Assembly (NCBI RefSeq): GCF_009928485.1
Contig: NZ_JAABNP010000013.1
Coordinates: forward strand, 1 to 64,000
Length of the DNA stretch: 64,000 bases
Origin: Clostridium sp. C2-6-12
GTDB taxonomy: Bacteria; Bacillota; Clostridia; Clostridiales; Clostridiaceae
Reading direction: 5' to 3'
Positions 1 through 9,108 of this stretch are shown in pieces. How positions within the stretch are numbered: position 1 is the first letter of the stretch; each line of letters starts with the position of its first letter. A program made the position numbers and the translations under genes. The notes under the pieces were generated by a model, which saw only the letters and a list, made by a program, of their open reading frames with translations, was not told the origin of the DNA and ran no database searches.

Positions 1-305
1 TCACTATTTATACAGTTTTTATTACTGCCTTTGCCTACTAAAATTATACTCTAACTCTGTAAATATATTTCATTTATAGATAAATCTAAATAAAATAATT
101 CTTAATACTAGTTTTTACTATAGCACACATTAATTAATTGTTGCTATTAATACATTAAGCAAAAGTTTCTTGGTCCCTGATCTTTCAATCAAACTTAAAC
201 TTCGTATTATTTTATTCATTTTTTTATATGCGCAACTCTTAACCGATTAAAGACCTCATCCATATACGGATAGAGGTCTTTAGATTCTAATATTCAATTA
301 ATCAT
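1..305. other. Intergenic region, no gene seen
   Basis: AT-rich sequence at the left edge. I find no open frame with a credible ribosome binding site on either strand. The only recognisable element is the hairpin at 248-282, which lies just beyond the lon stop codon. Confidence 0.6.
248..282 (-). terminator. Hairpin downstream of lon
   Basis: Inverted repeat TAAAGACCTC (248-257) and GAGGTCTTTA (273-282), with additional ATCC/GGAT pairing in the loop. It lies 24 nt beyond the lon stop. The trailing U-tract on the minus strand is short, so termination strength is uncertain. Confidence 0.55.
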
Positions 306-2687
306 TTATTGAGTAACACTATAAGATCCTTCAATAAGCTTTTGTGGATCAAATGCATGCTCTATTCTTGGTAATGATATTGCTAAAGTTTCTCTTAACA
401 CATCTTCCACAGTTTCTACTGGCACAATAGTCAATTCATTTTTAACCTCTTCAGGTATATCTTTTAAATCAACTATATTTTCTCTTGGTATTAAGATTTT
501 TGTTATTCCTGCTCTTTGTGCTCCAAGTAATTTTTCCTTAAGCCCTCCTATTGGAAGTACAGCACCTCTTAAAGTAATTTCTCCTGTCATTGCAAGCTTT
601 GGATTTACCTTTATACCTGTAAATAGAGATGCTAATGCAGTAAATAATGCTATTCCTGCTGAAGGTCCATCTTTAGGTACAGATCCTGAAGGAACATGGA
701 TATGGAGATCCCTCTCCTTAAAGTTTACAGCCCTCATTGGTAATCTAGATTTTAATAAACTCAAGGAAATCATTGCAGATTCCTTCATAACTGCTCCTAA
801 CTGACCAGTTATGGTAACTTGTCCACCTCCTGGCATATCTGTCGCTTCAATAAATAATATTTCCCCACCAACAGCTGTCCATGCAAGTCCTGTAACAACA
901 CCAGGCGGATTATCTTCTTGAGCTTTATCATGAGTAGAAACTTTTTTACCAAGTAAATCATTTAAATCCTCTACAGCAACCTTAAATGGTAATTCTACTT
1001 TATTTGATACAATTTTTTCTGAAACTATTCTTGCAACTGTAGCTATTTGCTTTTTAAGGCCTCTTACACCTGCTTCTAAAGTATATTCATTTATAATTCT
1101 TTCTAATGCTTCATCTTCAATAATCAATTGTTTTTCAGTTAATCCATGTTCTTCAAATACTTCTGGAATCAAATGTCTCTTTCCAATATGAAATTTTTCA
1201 TTCATTGTATAACTTGATATATTAATTATTTCCATTCTATCTAATAAAGGTCTTGGAATAGTGTCTAAAGAATTAGCTGTAGCTATAAAGAATACTTCTG
1301 ACAAATCATATGGTAAATCTAAATAATGATCAGTAAAAGTATCATTTTGTTCTGGATCTAACACTTCCAATAATGCACTAGCTGGATCTCCATTATAACC
1401 AACCATAAGCTTATCAACTTCATCTAAAATCATTACTGGATTTTTTTCTCCTGCTTTTTTTATGCTTTGAATGATTCTACCAGGCATTGCCCCTATATAA
1501 GTTCTTCTATGTCCTCTTATTTCAGCTTCATCCCGTACACCGCCTAAGCTTAATCTTGTATACTTCCTACCAAGAACTTCTGCAATACTCTTTCCTAAGC
1601 TTGTCTTACCTGTTCCTGGAGGACCAACTAATAATAAAATTGATCCTTTTTTATTCTTTTTAAGCTGCATTACTGCTAAGTGTTGTATTATTCTGTCTTT
1701 CACTTTTTGAAGACCATAATGCTGTTCATCTAAAATATGTCTTGCTTCTTCTAAATTAGGAATCTTAGGTATAGATTCCTTCCAAGGAAGTTGAATTAAT
1801 AATTCTAAATAATTACGTATAACATTATATTCAGGACTATTTTGACTTTGGTTTTCTAATTTTTCCAATTCCTCTAAAGCTGCTTCCTTTATTTCTTTTG
1901 GCATTTCTGCTTCTTCTATTTTAGCAAGATAATCTTGCACTTTATTGCTGTTACTCTTGCCTTCATTTAATTCATTTTGTATAGCTTTTAATTGTTCCCT
2001 TAATACAGATTCTCTATAATTTTTATTAGCTGCTTCTGCTAATTTTTCTGTCATTTCAAACTGTAATCTTAATGTTTCTTTTTGTTTTAGCATATAGTCC
2101 ATAAACTTAAGACCTCTTGATTTTATGGATTGAGTTTCCAACAAATCATATTTTTCATCGTTTGAAAGAGGCATAAATTGTGTTAAATACCCTATTAGTC
2201 TATTTAATTCCCTATGCTCATCTACTTTTTTCATAAACTCTTCAGAACCTTTAAAGTTTTCACTGATTTCTCTAGTAACCTTTTTAATATATTCTACCAT
2301 TTCCTCTTGGCTCTTTTCAGTAAGGTCAACAATATCTGGTGCTATTTCGAAATCAGCTATAATAGCATCATTGCCTATTGCTATTTCTTTAATCTCTACT
2401 CTCTCTAATACCCTTATTTTTACTTTGTATCCTCTTTCTGTTTTTTCAATTCCATCAGACTTAAATAAAACTCCTACTTTATGAAAATCTTCTATTTTTA
2501 AATTACCTTGTTCAAAATTTTTCATAAGTGGCAATGCAATACTATATTGATCTTCTTTACTTAATATTTCAAGCTCTTCGGCTCCCATCTTATTAAGTCT
2601 TAATACATGGATCATTCCTGGCAGTAAAACCATGTTTGATATTGGCATTACTGCACCCTTTTTAATTTTTTCATCAAAATTCATCAT
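306..2687 (-). CDS. lon: ATP-dependent endopeptidase La (Lon protease)
   Basis: Cytosolic AAA+ serine protease that degrades misfolded and some regulatory proteins. The 793 residues match LonA length. An N-terminal substrate-binding domain (about 10-200) is followed by a coiled region, then the ATPase module with Walker A GPPGTGKTS and Walker B VMILDEVDKL. The C-terminal protease domain has the catalytic Ser in PKDGPSAGIA and the Lys in GGLKEKLLGA. The start is ATG-ATG with an upstream GAGGGG ribosome binding site. It is apparently monocistronic. A GAATGTTCATTTA motif at 2721-2733 in its leader resembles the operator-like site in the neighbouring tetR promoter, so regulation by that repressor is possible but inferred. 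Confidence 0.97.
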   Translation of the reverse strand: MMNFDEKIKKGAVMPISNMVLLPGMIHVLRLNKMGAEELEILSKEDQYSIALPLMKNFEQGNLKIEDFHKVGVLFKSDGIEKTERGYKVKIRVLERVEIKEIAIGNDAIIADFEIAPDIVDLTEKSQEEMVEYIKKVTREISENFKGSEEFMKKVDEHRELNRLIGYLTQFMPLSNDEKYDLLETQSIKSRGLKFMDYMLKQKETLRLQFEMTEKLAEAANKNYRESVLREQLKAIQNELNEGKSNSNKVQDYLAKIEEAEMPKEIKEAALEELEKLENQSQNSPEYNVIRNYLELLIQLPWKESIPKIPNLEEARHILDEQHYGLQKVKDRIIQHLAVMQLKKNKKGSILLLVGPPGTGKTSLGKSIAEVLGRKYTRLSLGGVRDEAEIRGHRRTYIGAMPGRIIQSIKKAGEKNPVMILDEVDKLMVGYNGDPASALLEVLDPEQNDTFTDHYLDLPYDLSEVFFIATANSLDTIPRPLLDRMEIINISSYTMNEKFHIGKRHLIPEVFEEHGLTEKQLIIEDEALERIINEYTLEAGVRGLKKQIATVARIVSEKIVSNKVELPFKVAVEDLNDLLGKKVSTHDKAQEDNPPGVVTGLAWTAVGGEILFIEATDMPGGGQVTITGQLGAVMKESAMISLSLLKSRLPMRAVNFKERDLHIHVPSGSVPKDGPSAGIALFTALASLFTGIKVNPKLAMTGEITLRGAVLPIGGLKEKLLGAQRAGITKILIPRENIVDLKDIPEEVKNELTIVPVETVEDVLRETLAISLPRIEHAFDPQKLIEGSYSVTQ

Positions 2688-2720
2688 TTAAATCATCCCC
2701 TCTTCAATCGATTTTTAAGC

Positions 2721-2733
2721 GAATGTTCATTTA
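2721..2733. promoter_or_regulatory. Possible TetR-family operator ahead of lon
   Basis: GAATGTTCATTTA contains the short dyad AATG-TT-CATT. It differs at only two positions from GAATGATCGTTTA, read on the minus strand inside the tetR promoter at 3387-3399. Two related sites flanking one repressor gene suggest a shared binding motif; this is inference from similarity. Confidence 0.3.
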
Positions 2734-2794
2734 TTTATTTTAAAAATATTAACGAGATATTTTGATATTATTTTTCAAAATTCTCTCGCCTAAA

Positions 2795-3358
2795 CTATAC
2801 TAGCAACGTTTCCTGCATGATTATAGTCATTTCCTTAATTAGCTCTATCTTTTGCAATTCATCAATATATTTATTTATAGCAATATTTTTTATTGGTGAA
2901 AAAAGTATTGCTATTAAATTGTCATTTTCAAAATCCTTTAATATTTTATTTTCTTTCATTTTCTCTAACAAATTAATAAGATTACGTGTTCCCTTTTGCT
3001 CTAAGCACTGACTTATAAGTGCTGGACAGCTTGAAAACTGATCTATAAAATGAAAAACTTCATCATTTTTCTTAATATAGCTATAATATTCTTTAACGAG
3101 TGTCTCTATAAATTCTTTTCCACTACTGACATTCCTAAGTTTATCTAACAAATATTCATAAATTTCTTCAGAATATTCAATATATATATCTTGAAACATA
3201 ACTTCTTTATTCTCATAATAAATATAAACAGTAGCAGGAGATACACCAGCAGCTTTTGCAATCTTTGAAATAGAAGTACCGTGGAATCCTTCTCGAAGTA
3301 TTAATCTAATAACCGCTTCTTTTATGCTTTTTTCTTTTTGACCATCTTTTATTCTCAT
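2795..3358 (-). CDS. TetR/AcrR family transcriptional regulator
   Basis: Predicted DNA-binding repressor of about 187 residues. The N-terminal helix-turn-helix is clear (SISKIAKAAGVSPATVYIYY) and is followed by a variable ligand-binding domain. The open frame extends upstream to 3397, but the ATG at 3358 (MRIKDGQ) has a good GAGGTG ribosome binding site and the extension lies in the promoter, so I take 3358. It is transcribed toward lon. Its promoter carries an operator-like sequence between -35 and -10, which indicates autoregulation. Targets are unknown; lon and the HMA-domain transporter are neighbours. Confidence 0.88.
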   Translation of the reverse strand: MRIKDGQKEKSIKEAVIRLILREGFHGTSISKIAKAAGVSPATVYIYYENKEVMFQDIYIEYSEEIYEYLLDKLRNVSSGKEFIETLVKEYYSYIKKNDEVFHFIDQFSSCPALISQCLEQKGTRNLINLLEKMKENKILKDFENDNLIAILFSPIKNIAINKYIDELQKIELIKEMTIIMQETLLV

Positions 3359-3382
3359 ATATAACACCTCTATTATAATTCT

Positions 3383-3411
3383 ATAATAAACGATCATTCA
3401 CTTATTGTCAA
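3383..3411 (-). promoter_or_regulatory. Promoter of the tetR-type gene
   Basis: On the minus strand, TTGACA (3406-3411) and TATTAT (3383-3388) are separated by exactly 17 bp, a near-consensus sigma-A promoter. The start codon lies about 25 nt downstream of the -10. The operator-like sequence TGAATGATCGTTTA overlaps the spacer and the edge of the -10. Confidence 0.7.
3387..3400. promoter_or_regulatory. Putative TetR autoregulatory operator
   Basis: TGAATGATCGTTTA (minus strand) sits between the -35 and -10 hexamers, where a bound repressor would block polymerase. A related 13-mer occurs ahead of lon at 2721-2733. Confidence 0.4.
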
Positions 3412-3463
3412 TAATTTTTATATTAATATTTTTTAAGTATAATTTAATTTAGAAATGAAATTA

Positions 3464-3494
3464 GAGTCTTAATTCGTGATTCAAATTAAGACTC
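3464..3494 (-). terminator. Terminator hairpin after the HMA/TauE gene
   Basis: Perfect 11-bp inverted repeat GAGTCTTAATT (3464-3474) and AATTAAGACTC (3484-3494), about 40 nt beyond the stop codon of the upstream minus-strand gene. The following sequence is only moderately U-rich. Confidence 0.6.
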
Positions 3495-3535
3495 CATAAT
3501 TTCTTAGACATATATATACAATTCTAGCAAATAGT

Positions 3536-5353
3536 CTACCCTAAATAAGTTTTGCGAACTTGCTCCAAATCAACTGTTTTTATTGATTCTGCAGCTTCAA
3601 TTCCAAGTACAGCTACATTATCCCTAACAATTAGATACGTTCCACTTTTATCTAAATTAAATTCTACATTGACAATTCCCTTTTTACCTGTGAATGAAGT
3701 AATTTCATTATTATTTTCAGCATTAATTATAATAAATTTTCCATTAACATCATCAAAGTCATTAAAATCTATTGAAAGTTTAGTTTTAAATCCTTTTTCT
3801 ACCACTATTACAAGAGGTTCAAACTCATAGCCTTTTCCTTTTATACTCACACTTTGGGAATTTCCTGAAATTTCAGCTTTTTTAATCAATCTATCTGTAC
3901 TCACTTTGCTCAAGTCATCCCCATATATACTTGGTGTTTGAGGAACGCCTCCAGCTGGACCTCCAGTGCAACAACTCATTCCGCTACTTGGTGCCGGAAT
4001 TGATGAATCAGCCTGTGATATATCTACAGAATCAAGATTATCAGTAACCTTTATTACACCTCTTATCATCCCCATCCAACAGCTAAAGTTTATATCTCCA
4101 TCTTTAGGCGTAAATTCTATTATATTTTCACCAGACTTCAATTTTTTTTCTACATTTAATGAAGGTACTACTACTGCATTATTACATGCATTAAGCTGAC
4201 TTCCTGTAATTATCCATTTTACTGGTTTATCTTTTTCAACATAAAAAGCATTAGGAGTGTAACCATTATTATCAGCTGTCATTCTTATTACCTGTACTCC
4301 ATTTTCAATAGTAGGTTTAGATATATTAGAAGTTGCTGCACTAGCTTCAGTTCCTGAAATACTTTGCTTTAATGCCATCATATTAGGAACCGAAACTCCT
4401 GCAAGAGCAAGTCCTCTATTTCCCATTATGATTCCTAGTATTATTACTAATACTCCACTAAACTTTAATAACTGCTTAGTATATCCTTTACTCAAAATGC
4501 TTGATATAGAACCAAATAATAGCATAAGAGGAACAGTTCCCAGTGAAAATAAAAACATAGATAAGGCCCCAGAGATGGCACTACCTGTACCTAACGCATA
4601 AAGCTGCATGGTTTGCAAAGGTCCACATGGCATTAATCCATTTAACATTCCAATTAGGAACGGTGTTTTGGGTTTTTGCTTAATTTTGCATGTAGACCAT
4701 GGCAATTTAATATTAAATTTTCTAAGTAAAGAAAATCCAGCCATGTTTATTCCCATTACAATCATAAAAATTCCTGCAAATATTTGAAATCCAGCTTTTA
4801 CATTAAGTGATAAAGATAACACAGCACCTAAAGCCCCTACAATGCCTCCAATTATTGTGTAAGAAGTAACTCTTCCTGCATTATATAAAATTGCAGGCAT
4901 TAAATTTTTAGAATGATTCTTTTCTATATTTATATTGTTATTTTTAGATACACTTTGTGTAAGCATTATTCCCCCACACATTCCCACACAATGTATTGAA
5001 GTAAGCATTCCAACAATAAACAATACAAAGTAAGATGCATTATTTAATTGTTCGCTCATGTCAAATCCATAGGTAGAATTACCAAGTAATAAAATTGCTG
5101 CAACTATAAGAAAAAATCCAGCAAATTTTAGGTTACTTGATTTTTTTGTACTATAGCCTGCACTATTAATTGCTTCCTTTATCTCTTCTTTAGTACAAAT
5201 ATCTTCATTAAATTCTATAGTTACGCTTTCAGCACTATAACTTGCCATTGCATTTAAAACTCCAGAAACCTTCTTTACTGCTCTTTCTACCCTTTGCTCA
5301 CAAGAAGTGCATGTCATATCATAAACCTTAATATTTACTTTTTTAATGCTCAT
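3536..5353 (-). CDS. HMA domain / TauE-SafE-like membrane / cupredoxin-like fusion protein
   Basis: Multi-domain membrane protein of 605 residues, probably handling a soft metal such as copper. Residues 1-70 form a heavy-metal-associated domain with the metal pair Cys15/Cys18 (DMTCTSCEQ). Residues 75-325 are a multi-spanning segment of the UreH/TauE-SafE/DsbD-like type with the signature SIHCVGMCGG and a conserved MPCGPLQ. The rest holds a cupredoxin-like domain (about 350-435) with a C-WMGM element, a linker with CCTGG, and a second beta-rich domain lacking obvious copper ligands. The start is backed by GGAGG. It is apparently monocistronic, with a TTACCA/TGGTAA dyad in the leader. The exact substrate and transport direction are not shown by the sequence. 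Confidence 0.85.
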   Translation of the reverse strand: MSIKKVNIKVYDMTCTSCEQRVERAVKKVSGVLNAMASYSAESVTIEFNEDICTKEEIKEAINSAGYSTKKSSNLKFAGFFLIVAAILLLGNSTYGFDMSEQLNNASYFVLFIVGMLTSIHCVGMCGGIMLTQSVSKNNNINIEKNHSKNLMPAILYNAGRVTSYTIIGGIVGALGAVLSLSLNVKAGFQIFAGIFMIVMGINMAGFSLLRKFNIKLPWSTCKIKQKPKTPFLIGMLNGLMPCGPLQTMQLYALGTGSAISGALSMFLFSLGTVPLMLLFGSISSILSKGYTKQLLKFSGVLVIILGIIMGNRGLALAGVSVPNMMALKQSISGTEASAATSNISKPTIENGVQVIRMTADNNGYTPNAFYVEKDKPVKWIITGSQLNACNNAVVVPSLNVEKKLKSGENIIEFTPKDGDINFSCWMGMIRGVIKVTDNLDSVDISQADSSIPAPSSGMSCCTGGPAGGVPQTPSIYGDDLSKVSTDRLIKKAEISGNSQSVSIKGKGYEFEPLVIVVEKGFKTKLSIDFNDFDDVNGKFIIINAENNNEITSFTGKKGIVNVEFNLDKSGTYLIVRDNVAVLGIEAAESIKTVDLEQVRKTYLG

Positions 5354-5368
5354 TTTTCCTCCATCTTA

Positions 5369-5390
5369 TTACCATATTGTTCTCTGGTAA
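5369..5390. promoter_or_regulatory. Dyad ahead of the HMA/TauE gene
   Basis: TTACCA (5369-5374), ten bases, then TGGTAA (5385-5390). It lies 15 bp upstream of the start codon, next to the GGAGG, so a bound protein or an RNA hairpin could limit expression. No known regulator motif is claimed. Confidence 0.3.
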
Positions 5391-5472
5391 TATACTATAA
5401 TAATAATTCGTCCTTATATATACTAATTATAATTAAAAGTTATGAAGATTTTATGAATACATTAAAAATAAA

Positions 5473-5507
5473 CTGCCTTAAAAGAAATTTAATTCATTTT
5501 AAGACAG
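5473..5507 (-). terminator. Terminator of the 46-residue gene
   Basis: Inverted repeat CTGCCTTAAAA / TTTTAAGACAG. The one imperfect pair is a G-U wobble only when transcribed on the minus strand, and the minus-strand product continues into TTTATTTTTAAT. This supports a functional intrinsic terminator immediately after the small gene at 5516-5656. Confidence 0.7.
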
Positions 5508-5515
5508 CATAATAA

Positions 5516-5656
5516 TTACTTTTCGCTTTTATTTCTTACAGGTTTATATGATCCATTCTTGTCTTCTGGATTTATATAAGTATAGTCACCATCTTGAGTT
5601 TTTTTTAATCCAAGTGAAGCCATTTGCTTTTTTGTAGTTTTTCTTTTATTCGTCAT
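5516..5656 (-). CDS. Small basic protein, 46 residues, unknown function
   Basis: Short frame MTNKRKTTKKQMASLGLKKT... ending RNKSEK. It has a good GAGGTGAT ribosome binding site 6 nt before the ATG and its own terminator right after the stop, which together make it a likely real gene. It is very Lys/Arg-rich at the N terminus with an acidic/aromatic middle (QDGDYTYINPEDKNG). I do not recognise the family. It sits alone between the HMA transporter and the sensor kinase. Confidence 0.6.
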   Translation of the reverse strand: MTNKRKTTKKQMASLGLKKTQDGDYTYINPEDKNGSYKPVRNKSEK

Positions 5657-5757
5657 AAATATCACCTCTTTTTAGATTTTCCCAATCGAAAATTATATAT
5701 ACGTTTTATTAAAAATCTCCATATAATCAATTGTAAAACTGGTGACGGTGACAAATT

Positions 5758-7134
5758 TTATTCATTGCTTTTAGGTATGCTTATAATAAATGTAGTCCCC
5801 TTATTTTCCTTACTTTCTACATCTATAGAAGCTGAATGTAGTGATAATATTTTTTTTGCAATAGTTAATCCTATACCACTGCCTTCTGTTTTATGCCTGC
5901 TTTTATCACTGCGATACATCCTTTCAAAAATAAAAGGCAAATCTTCTTTCTTAATACCAATTCCATTGTCTTTTATTCCAATTACAACAAAATCCCCATT
6001 ACTTTTTAAGCTTACATGAACATAACCTTCTTCACTTGTAAATTTAATACCATTAGATATTAAATTAATAAATACTTGTTTTAGCTTATCATAATCTCCA
6101 ATGACTATAAATTTCTTTTTTTCATCTTTTTCCATAATTAATTTTATATTTTTTTCAGAAGCATCAAAAGAAAAATCACTTATTATTGAAGAAAGAAGCT
6201 CTTCAATATTTACCAACCCTAAATTAATAGGTATTTCCTCTGATTCTATTTGCTTTAAAGCATCTAAATTATTTAAAAGTTTGCCAAATCTTATTACTTC
6301 ATCATTTAAATTGTTAAGTTTTTCTGTTGTTACTGGAATAATACCATCTATCATTGCTTCTATGTTATTTTGTAATACATTAAGCGGTGTCCTTATTTCA
6401 TGGGATATATCTGATACAAGTCTTTTTCTTAGCAAATCCTGACTATTAAGTTTTTCTCCTAAAGAATTTATGCTGTCAATCAAATTTCTAATTTCTTCAA
6501 TATTACTTTTTATATTTGATCTTGATTCATAATTACCTTTTGATAAATGCACTGATGTCTTCGAGACTTCTTTTAGTGGCTTTGAGAATTGTCTTGATAA
6601 AATAATACTTATTATTCCTACAATTGCTATGGTTAATAATCCACTAAATACAATCCCTTTATTAATTTCAGTTTTAAAATTAATATCTTCCTTTGAAAAT
6701 AAAACAGGAGAATATTGACCTACTAAGATAGATCCAACAATTTTCCCATTTACATTTATATTAAAAGCGCTAGTAGTATAAACACCTTTTTCTTCAGCAC
6801 CATTTATCATAATATGATTTTTATATTTTATATCGTTAGGATTCATTTCCCATACTATCTTGCCATTTTCGTCCAATAAACTTAAACAATAATTACTCAT
6901 ATAAGCTTCATGCATCATTTCTTCTCCAGAAGATGAATTCCAATTTCCATCTCTTTTATAAATCTGTTGAAAATATTGCACAAGCCTTATATTTCTTTTA
7001 CTTTGTATATCCTCCATATATTTGTTAAATGTATTTGTTACTACCATATTAACTATTAAAGCAGACAATAAAACTGATACTATAGTGCAAAATATAATTA
7101 TTATACTTAAGCGTTCTCTAATACTATGCTTCAT
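5758..7134 (-). CDS. Two-component sensor histidine kinase (HAMP)
   Basis: Membrane-bound kinase, 458 residues. TM1 is at about 8-32, an extracytoplasmic sensor loop at about 33-150 and TM2 at about 152-175. Then come HAMP, HisKA with the phospho-acceptor in SHEIRTPLN, and HATPase_c with N box NLISNGIKF, G1 DNGIGI, F box IFERMYRSD and G2 GSGIGLTIAKKI. All catalytic motifs are intact. Its ATG overlaps the stop of the response regulator by 4 bp, so the two are translationally coupled. The signal is unknown: the loop shows no recognised sensor fold. Confidence 0.95.
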   Translation of the reverse strand: MKHSIRERLSIIIIFCTIVSVLLSALIVNMVVTNTFNKYMEDIQSKRNIRLVQYFQQIYKRDGNWNSSSGEEMMHEAYMSNYCLSLLDENGKIVWEMNPNDIKYKNHIMINGAEEKGVYTTSAFNINVNGKIVGSILVGQYSPVLFSKEDINFKTEINKGIVFSGLLTIAIVGIISIILSRQFSKPLKEVSKTSVHLSKGNYESRSNIKSNIEEIRNLIDSINSLGEKLNSQDLLRKRLVSDISHEIRTPLNVLQNNIEAMIDGIIPVTTEKLNNLNDEVIRFGKLLNNLDALKQIESEEIPINLGLVNIEELLSSIISDFSFDASEKNIKLIMEKDEKKKFIVIGDYDKLKQVFINLISNGIKFTSEEGYVHVSLKSNGDFVVIGIKDNGIGIKKEDLPFIFERMYRSDKSRHKTEGSGIGLTIAKKILSLHSASIDVESKENKGTTFIISIPKSNE

Positions 7135-7811
7135 CTTTCATCACCAAACTTGTAACCAGCTTTTGTAACTGTAATAATGTACTTAGGTGCTCTGCTATCC
7201 TCTTCAATTTTTTTACGAAGATTCTTAATGTGAACATCAACACTCCTATCAGATCCTTCAAAATCAATACCAAATATTCTTTCTATTATTGCTTCTCTCG
7301 TAAATACTTTTCCTCTGTTTGATGCCAAAAGATATAATATATCAAATTCATTTGGAGTTAAATTAACTTCTTCTCCCTCTAGTTTAACTAATCTCTTATC
7401 ATAATCAATTATCATATTATTATCAACCAAAAGAATATTATTGTCTTTACCTCCAAGTCTTCTAAACAAAGCATTTACACGCGCTGTAAGCTCTCTTGGA
7501 CTTAAAGGCTTTGTTAAATATTCATCCGCGCCTATATTTAATCCTTCTATTTTATCACTTAGTGAACTTTTAGCTGTAAGCATAAAAATATACACATCTG
7601 AAATTCTTCTAAGTATCTTACAAACTTCTTCCCCTTCAATATCCGGAAGCATTAAGTCTAAAATTACAAGATTAATTTTTTCTTTTCGAAATATTTCTAC
7701 GCCCTCAATTCCACTTTCAGTAACATAAACTCCATAGCCTTCTTTTTCTAAATAAGCCTTTAAAATTTCTGATACGCTTTTTTCATCTTCAATTATTAAA
7801 ATATTGTTCAT
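7131..7811 (-). CDS. OmpR/PhoB-family response regulator
   Basis: Receiver domain (1-115) with phospho-acceptor Asp52 in VILDLMLPD, acidic pair EDE and Lys in LTKPLSP. A winged-helix DNA-binding domain (about 130-226) has the characteristic RSVDVHIKNLRKKI and ends TKAGYKF. I place the start at the ATG at 7811 (MNNILIIED), because GGGGTGG sits five bases before it; the in-frame GTG at 7820 lies within that ribosome binding site. It is the first gene of the pair with the kinase at 5758-7134. Confidence 0.95.
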   Translation of the reverse strand: MNNILIIEDEKSVSEILKAYLEKEGYGVYVTESGIEGVEIFRKEKINLVILDLMLPDIEGEEVCKILRRISDVYIFMLTAKSSLSDKIEGLNIGADEYLTKPLSPRELTARVNALFRRLGGKDNNILLVDNNMIIDYDKRLVKLEGEEVNLTPNEFDILYLLASNRGKVFTREAIIERIFGIDFEGSDRSVDVHIKNLRKKIEEDSRAPKYIITVTKAGYKFGDER

Positions 7812-7982
7812 TTGTTCCACCCCATTTAGTTTCCAAATATATTACATAATGTTTATAGATATAGTTAATATAATTGTTATTATGAGTCAAACTTATTTTT
7901 CAATTATATTAAAATATGCTATTTATAATAACTTAACATAAAATTATGAATTTTATGTGTACTTAGCTAATTTTATATAAAA

Positions 7983-8028
7983 ATATCCTATGGAATAAAA
8001 TTTTTCTATACTTTAATCCATAGGATAT
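7983..8028 (-). terminator. Terminator of the FIST gene
   Basis: Perfect 12-bp repeat ATATCCTATGGA (7983-7994) and TCCATAGGATAT (8017-8028), starting 4 nt beyond the FIST stop and followed on the minus strand by TTTATATAAAATT. Confidence 0.75.
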
Positions 8029-8031
8029 ATA

Positions 8032-9108
8032 TTATTGTCGTTCTATCAAACCAAGAACTGTAGATTTATTGTGTATAACTATACTTCCATCACTTTTAGA
8101 AGCTATTTCTCCTATTGATAAGGCACCTTCTACAGTACAATTCATTCTATTTTGTATATTAGCAAGTTCTATTGCAAAGTTTTCTTCCAAAAACATACCT
8201 CTTGAAATACAATCAAATAATAATGATTTATATTTTTTCGGTGCTATCTTGCTGCATTTATCTGCAATAGTTAATGATGCTTCTAATAGAGTTCTTGAAT
8301 TTCCACTAAGAATAAATAAATTTGAATCCTTTGGGATATCCGCTACACATACTATATCTGACTCATCGTTAACAGATATAGGATCTCTAACTACTAATTC
8401 TAAATTAGTTCCATTCATTATTCCAAATGGGTATTCCTTAGCATATGTAAAAAAATCTTCTCTATATATGGCAAGTCCAGTTTCATCTTCTAAGATCTCT
8501 TTATACTTTTCAAATGCACTTTCTCCGTCTAATTCTGAAAGTATATTTTCATTAGCTTCTGTAACGTTAAAAGGCCCCTTTAGTATATTCCATCCGTGCT
8601 CAACTGCAATTTTAGTATCTGATTTAATGATGCATAAATATAATGTGTCCATACTTATCCCATCGTTATCAAATATACATGGTTTATGGCTTAAATTATA
8701 AAAACCAGCTCCTCCGCCTAAATATTTAACATTATTCCCTAGCTTTTCATATACTGTATCTGTTAATTCTTTAAAACTGCTTGAAAGACCATCTGCTATT
8801 ACTAATGCTGTATAATTTTCATTTTTATCTAATTCCTTATTAAACCTCATTAAATTTGGCAATACTATTGAGCAGTAGACCGGCTTGACTTTATTTACTA
8901 TATAACCTTTTGACAAACTTCTGTCACCTACTAATAATTTAGAATAAATTCCTCCAAAAAATAATATATTTTTTGAATTTAGATAGTTCATCATATCCTG
9001 TACTTCTTTTTCGCAACCATCTCCAACATAAATCATTAATCTTTCATCGCTATTAATTGAAAGCTCTTCAACATAATATTTTAAATCATTTAATGTGCTT
9101 AAATACAT
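8032..9108 (-). CDS. FIST-domain sensory protein
   Basis: 358-residue soluble protein with FIST N and FIST C domains, thought from genomic context studies to bind small ligands such as amino acids in signalling pathways. The N-terminal half contains the ALVIADGLSSS and YLGGGAGF elements; the C-terminal half contains the YKEILEDETGLAIY and EYPFGIMNG elements typical of FIST_C. GAGGGGGT precedes the start. It stands alone, next to a two-component system transcribed the same way but separated by its own terminator, so a functional link is possible, not shown. No output domain is fused to it. Confidence 0.85.
   Translation of the reverse strand: MYLSTLNDLKYYVEELSINSDERLMIYVGDGCEKEVQDMMNYLNSKNILFFGGIYSKLLVGDRSLSKGYIVNKVKPVYCSIVLPNLMRFNKELDKNENYTALVIADGLSSSFKELTDTVYEKLGNNVKYLGGGAGFYNLSHKPCIFDNDGISMDTLYLCIIKSDTKIAVEHGWNILKGPFNVTEANENILSELDGESAFEKYKEILEDETGLAIYREDFFTYAKEYPFGIMNGTNLELVVRDPISVNDESDIVCVADIPKDSNLFILSGNSRTLLEASLTIADKCSKIAPKKYKSLLFDCISRGMFLEENFAIELANIQNRMNCTVEGALSIGEIASKSDGSIVIHNKSTVLGLIERQ

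Noticed and set aside
8069-8701. 210-codon plus-strand frame antisense to the FIST gene
   Set aside because: The minus-strand frame has clear FIST motifs, RBS and terminator; the antisense frame has none.
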